From Lachnospiraceae bacterium (GTDB lineage: Bacteria > Bacillota > Clostridia > Lachnospirales > Lachnospiraceae): a stretch of DNA of 20,895 nucleotides. Below, one piece after another: positions 14,563 to 20,895 of this stretch. Positions within the stretch are counted from its first letter, which is position 1; each line of letters starts with the position of its first letter. The translations under genes were made by a program, and so were the position numbers. The notes beneath the pieces are model-generated. The model searched no databases, was not told where the DNA came from, and saw only the letters and a list, made by a program, of their open reading frames with translations. The stretch is from the NCBI GenBank assembly GCA_900770345.1, contig CAAGKF010000361.1, forward strand, positions 1 to 20,895, written 5' to 3'.

Positions 14563-15774
14563 CATTGGATTTGCAGGAGGCTGAAGATGCACAATTTTTT
14601 CCAGAAGCATCGCACCTGCGCCGATTGTAAGCGAATTTGAAAAACTGCCCAGACATTCAAAAGCAACATTATGATTTCCGGTAAAGGACAGACGGGCTTT
14701 TGCTGTTTTCACAGCGGTATCATAATACAACTGTGATTCCCGGACAAGCAGTCCTCCCAGAATCACCTTATCCGGACAAACGATATTAATATAATTAGCC
14801 AGAGCAATACCCAGCATATGAGCTTTATTCGTAATCGCCATAACCGCAGGAGGATCACCCTTCTGTGCGGCGGCACAGACCTGCTGAATAGTAACGCTGT
14901 CTGCTTCGTCCTCTATTGTTGTAGCACAGCCTCTTTTAACTGCCTTCGCATACTCCTCCAGTATCGCAGGTATAGTTGCATAACAATTTAAACAGCCGTA
15001 TTGACCGCAGGGACACTTTGGTCCGTCATAATTAATAACCATATGACCAAAAGCATCCTCGAAGAAGGGAGAATCTCCCGTTATATTTCCCTTCTGTATT
15101 ACAGCAGACCGAATATTCATCGCACACAGTACATATATGATATTGCTGCTGTCGCGAGCCTTGCCATAATTATATTCCAGCATTGCTGCTGCGTTGATTC
15201 CTTTTTCCGTGTACAAAGGCAAAGGAATCTCCTGCTGCAGTTTCTGCAGAATGGGGTAATCCACCCATTGTTCATTCATATATTGAATAATAGGCTTATA
15301 TAAAGCACCGCGGTTATTCTTAATTGCGCCGAAAACACTTACTCCGGCTCCTAAAAATCTTCCTTCATCCACCTGCAGCTGCTTTAACTGCGCACGATAT
15401 GTCTGACCAATGCGTTCAATCACCCGATCAGGAGTATCACTGGCATTGATGGAAAAATTGTCAATTTTCTGTATTCGCAGAGCCATGTCCACCACAGCGA
15501 TCTCACAGTAAATTGTAGAAATATTAATGCAGCAGATAAGAAAGCTCTGACTGTTAATCGTATATAATACGGGCTTACGGCCGCCTGAAGAGTCAGCTGT
15601 TCCATTTTCCAGAACAAGCCCCTTTTCGCACAATTCAGCTACATAACGATTTGCAGTGGATACACCTTTATCCAAAAATCGGCAAATATCAGCTCTTGTA
15701 GTAGGGTTGTTACGGAGTATGTAAGAAAAAGTACTGAGCGCTCCTTCAGAAAGCTGCAACGCATCCCACAGCAT
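14557..15774 (-). CDS. ROK family transcriptional regulator (NagC/XylR type)
   Basis: A 405-residue sugar-responsive repressor. An N-terminal winged helix-turn-helix (about residues 10-65: NPTTRADICRFLDKGVSTAN) is followed by a GGRKP linker and a ROK domain. The zinc site is complete: His244 with CPCGQYGC (Cys254, Cys256, Cys261). Kinase features are degenerate: the ATP loop reads NISTIYCEIAV, and the catalytic Asp of the usual NDAN motif is replaced (KGIN near 191-194). It is therefore a regulator, not a sugar kinase. ATG 15774 follows GGAGGAGGGG. It is the last gene of the TctCBA-sulfatase set but has its own promoter. The likely job is to repress the set until a sugar or sugar derivative appears. 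Confidence 0.9.
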   Translation of the reverse strand: MLWDALQLSEGALSTFSYILRNNPTTRADICRFLDKGVSTANRYVAELCEKGLVLENGTADSSGGRKPVLYTINSQSFLICCINISTIYCEIAVVDMALRIQKIDNFSINASDTPDRVIERIGQTYRAQLKQLQVDEGRFLGAGVSVFGAIKNNRGALYKPIIQYMNEQWVDYPILQKLQQEIPLPLYTEKGINAAAMLEYNYGKARDSSNIIYVLCAMNIRSAVIQKGNITGDSPFFEDAFGHMVINYDGPKCPCGQYGCLNCYATIPAILEEYAKAVKRGCATTIEDEADSVTIQQVCAAAQKGDPPAVMAITNKAHMLGIALANYINIVCPDKVILGGLLVRESQLYYDTAVKTAKARLSFTGNHNVAFECLGSFSNSLTIGAGAMLLEKIVHLQPPANPML

Positions 15775-15814
15775 AGCATTCCCCTCCTCCTTCACTCACG
15801 ATTTTGCCGATTTA

Positions 15815-15843
15815 ATTATACCCTTCCTTCCTATCTTTGTCCA
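15815..15843 (-). promoter_or_regulatory. Promoter of the ROK regulator
   Basis: On the minus strand TGGACA (15838-15843) and a perfect TATAAT (15815-15820) are 17 bases apart, in the 74 bases between the sulfatase stop and the ROK start. The spacer is purine-rich. This gives the regulator expression independent of the operon promoter. Confidence 0.75.
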
Positions 15844-15848
15844 GAAGC

Positions 15849-17297
15849 TCAATTTAAATTTGGTATAGGTGAAAACAGCGCAGGATGAAAATTCTTTAAA
15901 AATTCATCTTTTCCGCCAAAACGATCAAGCAATTCCTTTTGAGCCCGCTTTGCCGCGGCCTCTGTCTTTTCTGGATCTGCAACCTCTCTCAGCTTCTTAT
16001 CCATTTCTTTCACTATTTCCGTATAAGAAGAATTCAGCGCAAGATCACAGCATTCATCAGGATCTGCCTCCAGGTCAAAAAGCTGAGGCTTTTCACCTGT
16101 ATAATAAACGTATTTATAACGCCCTTTCCGCAGCATGAATTCACCGGTATAACAGCCGAAACTCATATATTCCGAATATACTGCTCTCTCCGGCTCTTTC
16201 CTGCCTGCTGCAAAAGACATCAGCGAATCCCCCGGCAATGCCTTATCTGCTTCATTCAGCGGTATATTCATACACTCCAGCACGGTTGGATAAATATCCA
16301 CCAATGATACTCCTGTGTCATTTCTTGTGTTTTCAGGAATTCCGGGGCCGCTGAAAATCATCGGAATTCCAACACTGCCTTCATACATCGTAGATTTAAA
16401 AAACAAACCATGCTCTCCCATGGTATCTCCATGATCCGAACAATACAGCACCCGAGTATTATTTTCCAGACCAGCCTCTTTCAATGCCTTTAATACTACT
16501 CCTACCTGTTCATCCAGGAAGGAACAGAGCGCATAGTAAACGCGAATTGCATTCCTTTTTACACAATCCGGCAGATTTTCATGGCAGCAGTAACGTCTAT
16601 AATCATCCAGTACCGGATGATGCGGCCAGTCTTTTTTCTCAAACTGAACAGGAAGCGGCAATGCTTCCGGATCAGGATATAAATCAACATACTCCTGCGG
16701 CACCACCAGTGGAAAATGCGGAGCCACAAACCCTGCCATCAGAACAAAGGGCTTTTTTGAAAGACTTCCTTCATTCTTCAGAAATTCAGCTGCACGCCGT
16801 GCCACTTCCCGATCATATCTGGTATAATCCGATTCGCCTGCCCTGGCCTCCTCCAACGCTTTGGCAAATTGTGGGCGGGTAATCTCTTTGTCTCGTATTT
16901 CACCGTACACATCGCCTATTCCTTCTTTAATATGCAGCGGAATACGCTGATCCGGAAATCCTGTTTCAATCATGCTGCCCTGAAAATGTAATTTTCCAAT
17001 CGTTGTCACAGAATATCCTTCCTCTGTCAGGCGTCCGCCCCAGCTCTTTACTTTTCCGTCGTAAGCATATGCATTATCCCAGTAGCTGTGCCTTGATCCA
17101 TAGTCGCCAATTGCCATAGACGCACGGGCAGGTACACATACAGGGCAGTTGGTATAGGCACTGTCAAAACACACTCCTCTGGAAGCCAGCATATCCAGGT
17201 TTGGAGTTTTTACCGCTGTATTTCCATAGCATCCCAACATATGCTTGCTGTGCTGATCGCTGAACAGAATTACAAGATTTGTTGCCTGATTTGTCAT
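15849..17297 (-). CDS. Cytoplasmic C-type sulfatase (S1 / alkaline phosphatase superfamily)
   Basis: Sulfate ester hydrolase of 482 residues. The FGly signature is CVPARAS, with Cys54 as the residue to be oxidised to formylglycine by a maturase encoded elsewhere. Metal and active-site residues are visible: Asp14-Gln15 (FSDQH), Arg58, Lys102 and His104 (GKLHF), His194 (APHFP), Asp288-His289 (CSDHGDTMGEHG) and Lys301. HSYWDNAYAYDG after the signature recalls choline-sulfatase-like S1 enzymes. There is no signal peptide, so it acts inside the cell. ATG 17297 follows GGAGAG; an ATG at 17315 has no ribosome site. It lies 28 bases after TctA, so its sulfated substrate is probably imported by the TctABC transporter. 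Phosphonate monoester hydrolase activity is an alternative for this superfamily. Confidence 0.88.
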   Translation of the reverse strand: MTNQATNLVILFSDQHSKHMLGCYGNTAVKTPNLDMLASRGVCFDSAYTNCPVCVPARASMAIGDYGSRHSYWDNAYAYDGKVKSWGGRLTEEGYSVTTIGKLHFQGSMIETGFPDQRIPLHIKEGIGDVYGEIRDKEITRPQFAKALEEARAGESDYTRYDREVARRAAEFLKNEGSLSKKPFVLMAGFVAPHFPLVVPQEYVDLYPDPEALPLPVQFEKKDWPHHPVLDDYRRYCCHENLPDCVKRNAIRVYYALCSFLDEQVGVVLKALKEAGLENNTRVLYCSDHGDTMGEHGLFFKSTMYEGSVGIPMIFSGPGIPENTRNDTGVSLVDIYPTVLECMNIPLNEADKALPGDSLMSFAAGRKEPERAVYSEYMSFGCYTGEFMLRKGRYKYVYYTGEKPQLFDLEADPDECCDLALNSSYTEIVKEMDKKLREVADPEKTEAAAKRAQKELLDRFGGKDEFLKNFHPALFSPIPNLN

Positions 17298-17325
17298 AAT
17301 ATTATATCTCTCCATCTGAAATTAT

Positions 17326-18819
17326 TTACGATGCCTTCGTTTTTTTGCGGCTTCGTATCGCACGTACTATCTGAACCACCAGAAGCACAATAGTGATAAC
17401 CAATACCGTGCCGGAAATAGGACGGGTGAAAAAATTAAAAAACGATCCATAGCTTGACATCATGCCGCGACGGAAATTCAATTCAATGATCGGTCCCAGT
17501 ACAAATCCCAAAACAATAGGCGCCGGAGGAAATTCAAATCTGCTCAATCCATACCCTATCAATGCAAAAAACAAAATTGACCACACATCAAAAATCCGAT
17601 TATTCATTGCAAAAGCACCCACCGTAGCCAGCACCATTACCACCGGCAGCAAAATATTTTTCGGAACACTCAACAGCTTCAGGAACACCGGCAAACCATA
17701 AATCTGAATAATCAGCATCATAATATTTGCTACAATAAGAATCGCAAACATAGCATAAATAACATCTGCATAAGTATCAAACAGTAAGGGTCCCGGTGTA
17801 ATGCCTTTGAGCATAAACGCCGCCAACAGCATGGTAGTTCCTGCATCTCCTGGAATCCCCATAGTAAGCAATGGGATTAACGCTCCTCCTGATACAGCAT
17901 TATTCGCTGTTTCAGAAGCAATCAGACCATCAATACATCCTTTTCCATATCTTTCCGGATGTTTAGACATCTTTTTAGAAACAGAATAGGCAATCAGATT
18001 CGAAATTGCTGCACCCAATCCAGGCAGGATTCCAATTCCAACACCAAGGATTGAGGAAACGGAAAAATTTTTGAATTGTTCCCTGAATTCCTTCCAGCTT
18101 ACCCCTAACCCTTTTGATTTATAATTGAGCGGCTTCAAATCTCCCTGATCCGCTGCTGCTGCCACCTTTAGTACCTCCGCTACAGCATATACGCCGATCA
18201 TCAGCGGCAGCAGCTTGAATCCGCCGTCCAAGCTTTTAAAACCAAAAGTGTACCGCCGTACTGTATCAACCGGTGCCATTCCTACCGTAGTAATCATAAT
18301 TCCTATCAGTGCGCTGATCATACCTTTCACCACAGATTTCCCTGAAAGACTGGAAATCAGCAGCAGGGAAAGCACTGCAATAGAAAAATATTCTTCATAA
18401 CTGAATTTTAATGCCCATTTGGCCAAAACAGGAGATATGGCAAACAATGCAATCAGACTGACCAGACCGCCTAAAAAGGAATACAGCGTCCCCACACGTA
18501 TAGCACGGCCGCCTTCACCTCTCAATGCCATCGGATGACCGTCAAACGTCGTTGCCACGGATGCCGGTGTACCGGGGATGTTGATCAGAATCGCCGTAAT
18601 CAGGCCGCCTGATATGCTTCCAATATAAATTCCCAGCAATAACGACATTCCCGGCACAATGCCCATACTGTAAGTAAGCGGCAAAGCCAGAGCGATTCCC
18701 ATCGAAGAAGTCATTCCCGGACTGGCCCCAAAAAATATACCGAGGAATGTACCAATAAGACACAGCAGCAGGCACAGCGGATTTAATATCTGTGAAAATC
18801 CAATAATGTAATTTTCCAT
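17326..18819 (-). CDS. tctA: Tripartite tricarboxylate transporter large permease TctA
   Basis: Large membrane subunit of a TTT secondary importer, 497 residues with about twelve hydrophobic segments. Two family signatures are present: FFGASPGMTSSMGIALALPL with GTPASVATTFDGHPMA near the N-terminus, and the related internal repeat GILPGLGAAISNLIAYSVSK with GIPGDAGTTMLLAAFML in the middle. The C-terminus is basic. AAGGAG lies twelve bases before the ATG, which is rather far. It follows TctB by 21 bases. With TctB and TctC it would take up a carboxylate-bearing solute using an ion gradient. Members of this family transport very different acids, so the name does not prove a tricarboxylate. Confidence 0.94.
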   Translation of the reverse strand: MENYIIGFSQILNPLCLLLCLIGTFLGIFFGASPGMTSSMGIALALPLTYSMGIVPGMSLLLGIYIGSISGGLITAILINIPGTPASVATTFDGHPMALRGEGGRAIRVGTLYSFLGGLVSLIALFAISPVLAKWALKFSYEEYFSIAVLSLLLISSLSGKSVVKGMISALIGIMITTVGMAPVDTVRRYTFGFKSLDGGFKLLPLMIGVYAVAEVLKVAAAADQGDLKPLNYKSKGLGVSWKEFREQFKNFSVSSILGVGIGILPGLGAAISNLIAYSVSKKMSKHPERYGKGCIDGLIASETANNAVSGGALIPLLTMGIPGDAGTTMLLAAFMLKGITPGPLLFDTYADVIYAMFAILIVANIMMLIIQIYGLPVFLKLLSVPKNILLPVVMVLATVGAFAMNNRIFDVWSILFFALIGYGLSRFEFPPAPIVLGFVLGPIIELNFRRGMMSSYGSFFNFFTRPISGTVLVITIVLLVVQIVRAIRSRKKTKAS

Positions 18820-18840
18820 ACGTTTTGAAAACTCCTTCCT

Positions 18841-19359
18841 TTAAAACCATCTTGCCTTCGGAAGCATCAGAGAAAAACCTTTCTGGAACAGCAAATAGAT
18901 ACCGCCTGACAGCGCCAAGGATAAAACAAAATAGAAGAGCAGCGATTTTTTTGTGAGTTTTCTTCCTGACATCAGCACCATCTGGCTGAATAAATATAAA
19001 AATGCAGCCAGAGCAAATCCTATTTTATCCAATAACCACGCAAAAAGCGCAAAGCATAACAGTACGAGCAGTGTTTTGACAGCCGGAGACAGGCCCGATC
19101 TCTTCTCCATTTTTTCTGTTTTTTCAGAATTCTGATCCTGGTTTATAGATGAATGCTCATTCCGATGCAGGCGAAAAATTGCCGCAGCAATCAGCATCAA
19201 AGATAATCCCATCAGCAGGCTTCCGCAGATTTGCGGAAACAAACGCGAACCTACCACTTGATCGATATATGTACGCTTGATAGAAAATGATATGCTGAAA
19301 TAAGCAAATCCAAAGGCAAACAGAATAATACCCGCAATCATGTCTTTATATTTTTTCAT
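18841..19359 (-). CDS. tctB: Tripartite tricarboxylate transporter small permease TctB
   Basis: Small membrane subunit, 172 residues, usual for the family. Four hydrophobic segments are visible: about residues 8-25, 45-62, 95-125 (broken by a short loop) and 140-157. The loop after the first helix contains VGSRLFPQICG, equivalent to the conserved Gly...FP stretch of TctB. Between helices two and three lies a charged cytoplasmic linker (NEHSSINQDQNSEKTEKMEK). GAGAGG is about seven bases before the ATG. TctC ends 46 bases upstream. TctB is poorly conserved, so the call rests partly on its position between TctC and TctA. Confidence 0.9.
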   Translation of the reverse strand: MKKYKDMIAGIILFAFGFAYFSISFSIKRTYIDQVVGSRLFPQICGSLLMGLSLMLIAAAIFRLHRNEHSSINQDQNSEKTEKMEKRSGLSPAVKTLLVLLCFALFAWLLDKIGFALAAFLYLFSQMVLMSGRKLTKKSLLFYFVLSLALSGGIYLLFQKGFSLMLPKARWF

Positions 19360-19405
19360 TACAGTACCTCTCTCCGGCAGTCTTTACAGCACGCTCTCAC
19401 TAAAA

Positions 19406-20464
19406 CTATTTCGCACTTCCGTAATGCTGATCCAAAAGCTCCTGGTATTCTACAAGACGTGTCTTACAATTTTCAAAATACGCCGGCATATCCTCCGGTG
19501 CAATATAATCCACCGTATACATTACATCTGCTGCATCTGCCTGGAACTCGGGATCCTGGCAAATCTTCTCCAGAGCTGAAGAGAATTTTTTAATGACCGC
19601 CGGATCTGTTTGCTGCGGGAAGAAGCATCCAAAAAATTTGTCTACAACAAAATCTACTCCTTCTTCTTTCATAGTAGGTACATCCGGATAATCAGGATTA
19701 TGTTCTTCATTAAAAAATGCCAAAATATTAAAATCCCCGGATGCAACATAATCCTTGGCCAGTCCCACTGGCGCTTTCATAAAATCAATGTGCTCTCCCA
19801 TCATTGAGGCAATCTGATCAGATACTGCTCCCGCATCTACAAGCTGGAAAGAAACACCAAACTTTTCTTCCATCATGGCAATGATAGCCGTATCATTGGT
19901 AGCCAGCTCTGTTCCAAATTTTACTGTCCCCGTATTCTCCTTGGCTGCATCCACCAGTTCCTGAACTGAACTGTACTTTTTACTCAGCAGACATGTAGTG
20001 TATACCTTAAACGGAATTCCTCCGCACTCAAAACCATCATAATCAAAATCTGTGACACCTGAAATTTTGTTTGTTAAAACTGCTTCATGAGCTACCAGGA
20101 AAGTATATCCGTCCGGTTTTGAATTTCTTACATCGTTAGCTGCTATACTGCCCGCTCCGCCTGCCGTATTAGTCACTACAAAAGACTGGCCAAGATATTT
20201 TTCCATATACTTTGCGATCAGGCGGGCAGCCGTATCAATTCCTCCTCCGGCATTGGCACCTACAATAATCTGCACCGGATTTTCCGGCCAGGCAATATCA
20301 TCCGCGGAAATCTCCGGTTCTGATTTTGATTCAGCCTCCGTCTTAGCCTGAGTCTGCGCCTCGGTCTGTTTTTCAGCAGCAGACGTCGCAGGAGAAGACG
20401 AATTACTGCAGGCAGCAAGCCCTAACACCATACTGAGCGCCAGACAAATAATACGTTTTTTCAT
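19406..20464 (-). CDS. tctC: TTT solute-binding lipoprotein TctC (Bug family)
   Basis: Surface-anchored binding protein of 352 residues that delivers the solute to TctAB. The signal peptide ends in the lipobox LAAC, with Cys19 lipidated. A low-complexity Ser/Glu/Gln/Lys linker spans about 20-55. The mature domain starts PENPVQIIVGANAGGGIDTAAR, the classical Bug motif whose Gly-Asp-x-x-Ala-Arg region contacts a carboxylate of the ligand. NTAGGAGSIAANDVRNSKPDGYTF follows, also a hallmark. AAAGGGG lies about nine bases before the ATG. It is the first gene of the operon, with a good promoter about 80 bases upstream. The ligand cannot be predicted; gene order points to a sulfated acid. Confidence 0.92.
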   Translation of the reverse strand: MKKRIICLALSMVLGLAACSNSSSPATSAAEKQTEAQTQAKTEAESKSEPEISADDIAWPENPVQIIVGANAGGGIDTAARLIAKYMEKYLGQSFVVTNTAGGAGSIAANDVRNSKPDGYTFLVAHEAVLTNKISGVTDFDYDGFECGGIPFKVYTTCLLSKKYSSVQELVDAAKENTGTVKFGTELATNDTAIIAMMEEKFGVSFQLVDAGAVSDQIASMMGEHIDFMKAPVGLAKDYVASGDFNILAFFNEEHNPDYPDVPTMKEEGVDFVVDKFFGCFFPQQTDPAVIKKFSSALEKICQDPEFQADAADVMYTVDYIAPEDMPAYFENCKTRLVEYQELLDQHYGSAK

Positions 20465-20542
20465 AAAATTTTCCCCTTTCCTTTTACAGTGATAAACAGT
20501 TGTTTGTAAAACTAAATTTATCAGCTTTTCTTTGATGTTTTT

Positions 20543-20571
20543 ATCATATCAATATAAAGTAGTTGTGTAAA
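20543..20571 (-). promoter_or_regulatory. Promoter of the TctCBA-sulfatase operon
   Basis: On the minus strand TTTACA (20566-20571) and TATGAT (20543-20548) are separated by exactly 17 bases, a good vegetative promoter. The leader would be about 70 bases. It contains TTTTACA (20482-20488) and its reverse complement TGTAAAA (20505-20511), a possible second regulator site. Confidence 0.7.
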
Positions 20572-20604
20572 TAGTATATACTTCCAAAATATTCTCTACT
20601 ATTT
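20569..20604. promoter_or_regulatory. Inverted repeat overlapping the -35, candidate operator
   Basis: AAATAGTA (20569-20576) and its reverse complement TACTATTT (20597-20604) overlap and flank the upstream edge of the -35 element. A 10-bp palindrome, AGTATATACT, sits at 20573-20582. This is a plausible site for the ROK regulator, though the same sequence does not recur at the ROK promoter. AT-rich repeats arise by chance, so confidence is low. Confidence 0.35.
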
Positions 20605-20716
20605 TGTGATATATGACGATTTTTTATTTATTATTTCCTTTTCTTTTTTTCATTATAGAAAAAAGTGTCATTTTCTATTGTCCCAATTTTCTCCGATGCA
20701 TTTCAATATCAAATTT
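20605..20716. other. AT-rich intergenic stretch without a gene
   Basis: No credible coding sequence was seen on either strand. Short plus-strand frames here lack a ribosome site and run straight through the hairpin that follows. Confidence 0.5.
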
Positions 20717-20763
20717 AAATGGCAGGAGAAATGCCGTATATCACTGCATTCCTCCTGCCATTT
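20717..20763 (-). terminator. Long hairpin, probable terminator of a gene beyond the right edge
   Basis: On the minus strand AAATGGCAGGAGGAATGC pairs with GCATTTCTCCTGCCATTT over 18 positions (one G-T wobble) around an 11-base loop. Only a weak T-rich stretch follows (TTTAAATTTG). The stem is a G-T pair on the minus strand but an A-C mismatch on the plus strand, favouring action on minus-strand transcripts. It lies upstream of the TctC promoter and so would close an operon that enters from the right. Confidence 0.6.
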
Positions 20764-20895
20764 CATTATGCCAATTCGTTTTTTATTTATATCTAAACCC
20801 TCATGCCCGCACACTTGGCACCACCATAAATGAAACTATGCAGGCTATAGGGTATTGAATTTGTTAATGCTGCCGTTTATATTTAGAATAACGGC
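20764..20895. other. Right-edge intergenic sequence with a short terminal inverted repeat
   Basis: No gene was seen. The last bases contain GCCGTT (20872-20877) and AACGGC (20890-20895), a six-pair stem cut by the window edge. Its function cannot be judged without the adjoining sequence. Confidence 0.3.

Noticed and set aside
14557..15774. ROK sugar kinase function
   Set aside because: An N-terminal DNA-binding domain is present, while the ATP loop and the catalytic Asp of the NDAN motif are lost.
20606..20858. Two overlapping plus-strand frames (75 and 81 codons) near the right end
   Set aside because: Both are AT-rich, lack a ribosome site and read through the long hairpin at 20717-20763. 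They are more likely intergenic noise.

Overview
The window looks like chromosomal DNA of a gut anaerobe in the Clostridia, most likely a Lachnospiraceae. This is inferred from gene style: strong AGGAGG-type ribosome sites, Gram-positive lipoproteins with a lipobox cysteine, a YesM/YesN-type two-component system beside a sugar ABC transporter without its own ATPase, a mannose-family PTS, and an Rpn-family nuclease gene. No rRNA, tRNA, CRISPR array, phage gene or complete insertion sequence was seen.

Layout from left to right. (1) Positions 1-4531, minus strand: a mannose-family PTS operon, IIA-IIB-IIC-IID, then a 41-residue single-span membrane protein that is easy to miss, a two-domain phosphomannose isomerase-like protein, and the probable first codons of another gene running off the left edge. 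(2) Positions 4532-5980: a candidate operator (13-bp perfect inverted repeat), a terminator, a solitary Rpn-family PD-(D/E)XK nuclease gene with a 12-bp tandem repeat, and a structured intergenic region. (3) Positions 5941-11790, minus strand: a xylo-oligosaccharide-type operon, lipoprotein binding protein, two permeases, SGNH esterase and GH43 xylosidase, closed by a clear terminator. (4) Positions 12047-14562, plus strand: the divergent response regulator and histidine kinase. Two 16-bp direct repeats exactly 30 bp apart lie in front of the binding-protein promoter and probably bind the regulator. (5) Positions 14557-20464, minus strand: TctC-TctB-TctA (tripartite tricarboxylate transporter), a C-type sulfatase without a signal peptide, and a ROK repressor that also has its own promoter. 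This block looks more AT-rich by eye and meets the kinase gene tail to tail with a 6-bp overlap. (6) Positions 20465-20895: promoter, operator-like repeats and a long hairpin, with no gene.

How the genes work together. The PTS would import and phosphorylate a hexose such as mannose, and the isomerase would convert the phosphosugar. The xylan module would import short, possibly acetylated oligosaccharides, remove acyl groups inside the cell and then cleave the xylosides, under control of the membrane kinase and AraC-type regulator. The right-hand block is the most unusual part. A carboxylate-type TTT importer with a cytoplasmic sulfatase and a sugar-type ROK regulator suggests uptake of an intact sulfated, acidic compound followed by intracellular desulfation. 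The substrate is not identifiable from sequence alone.
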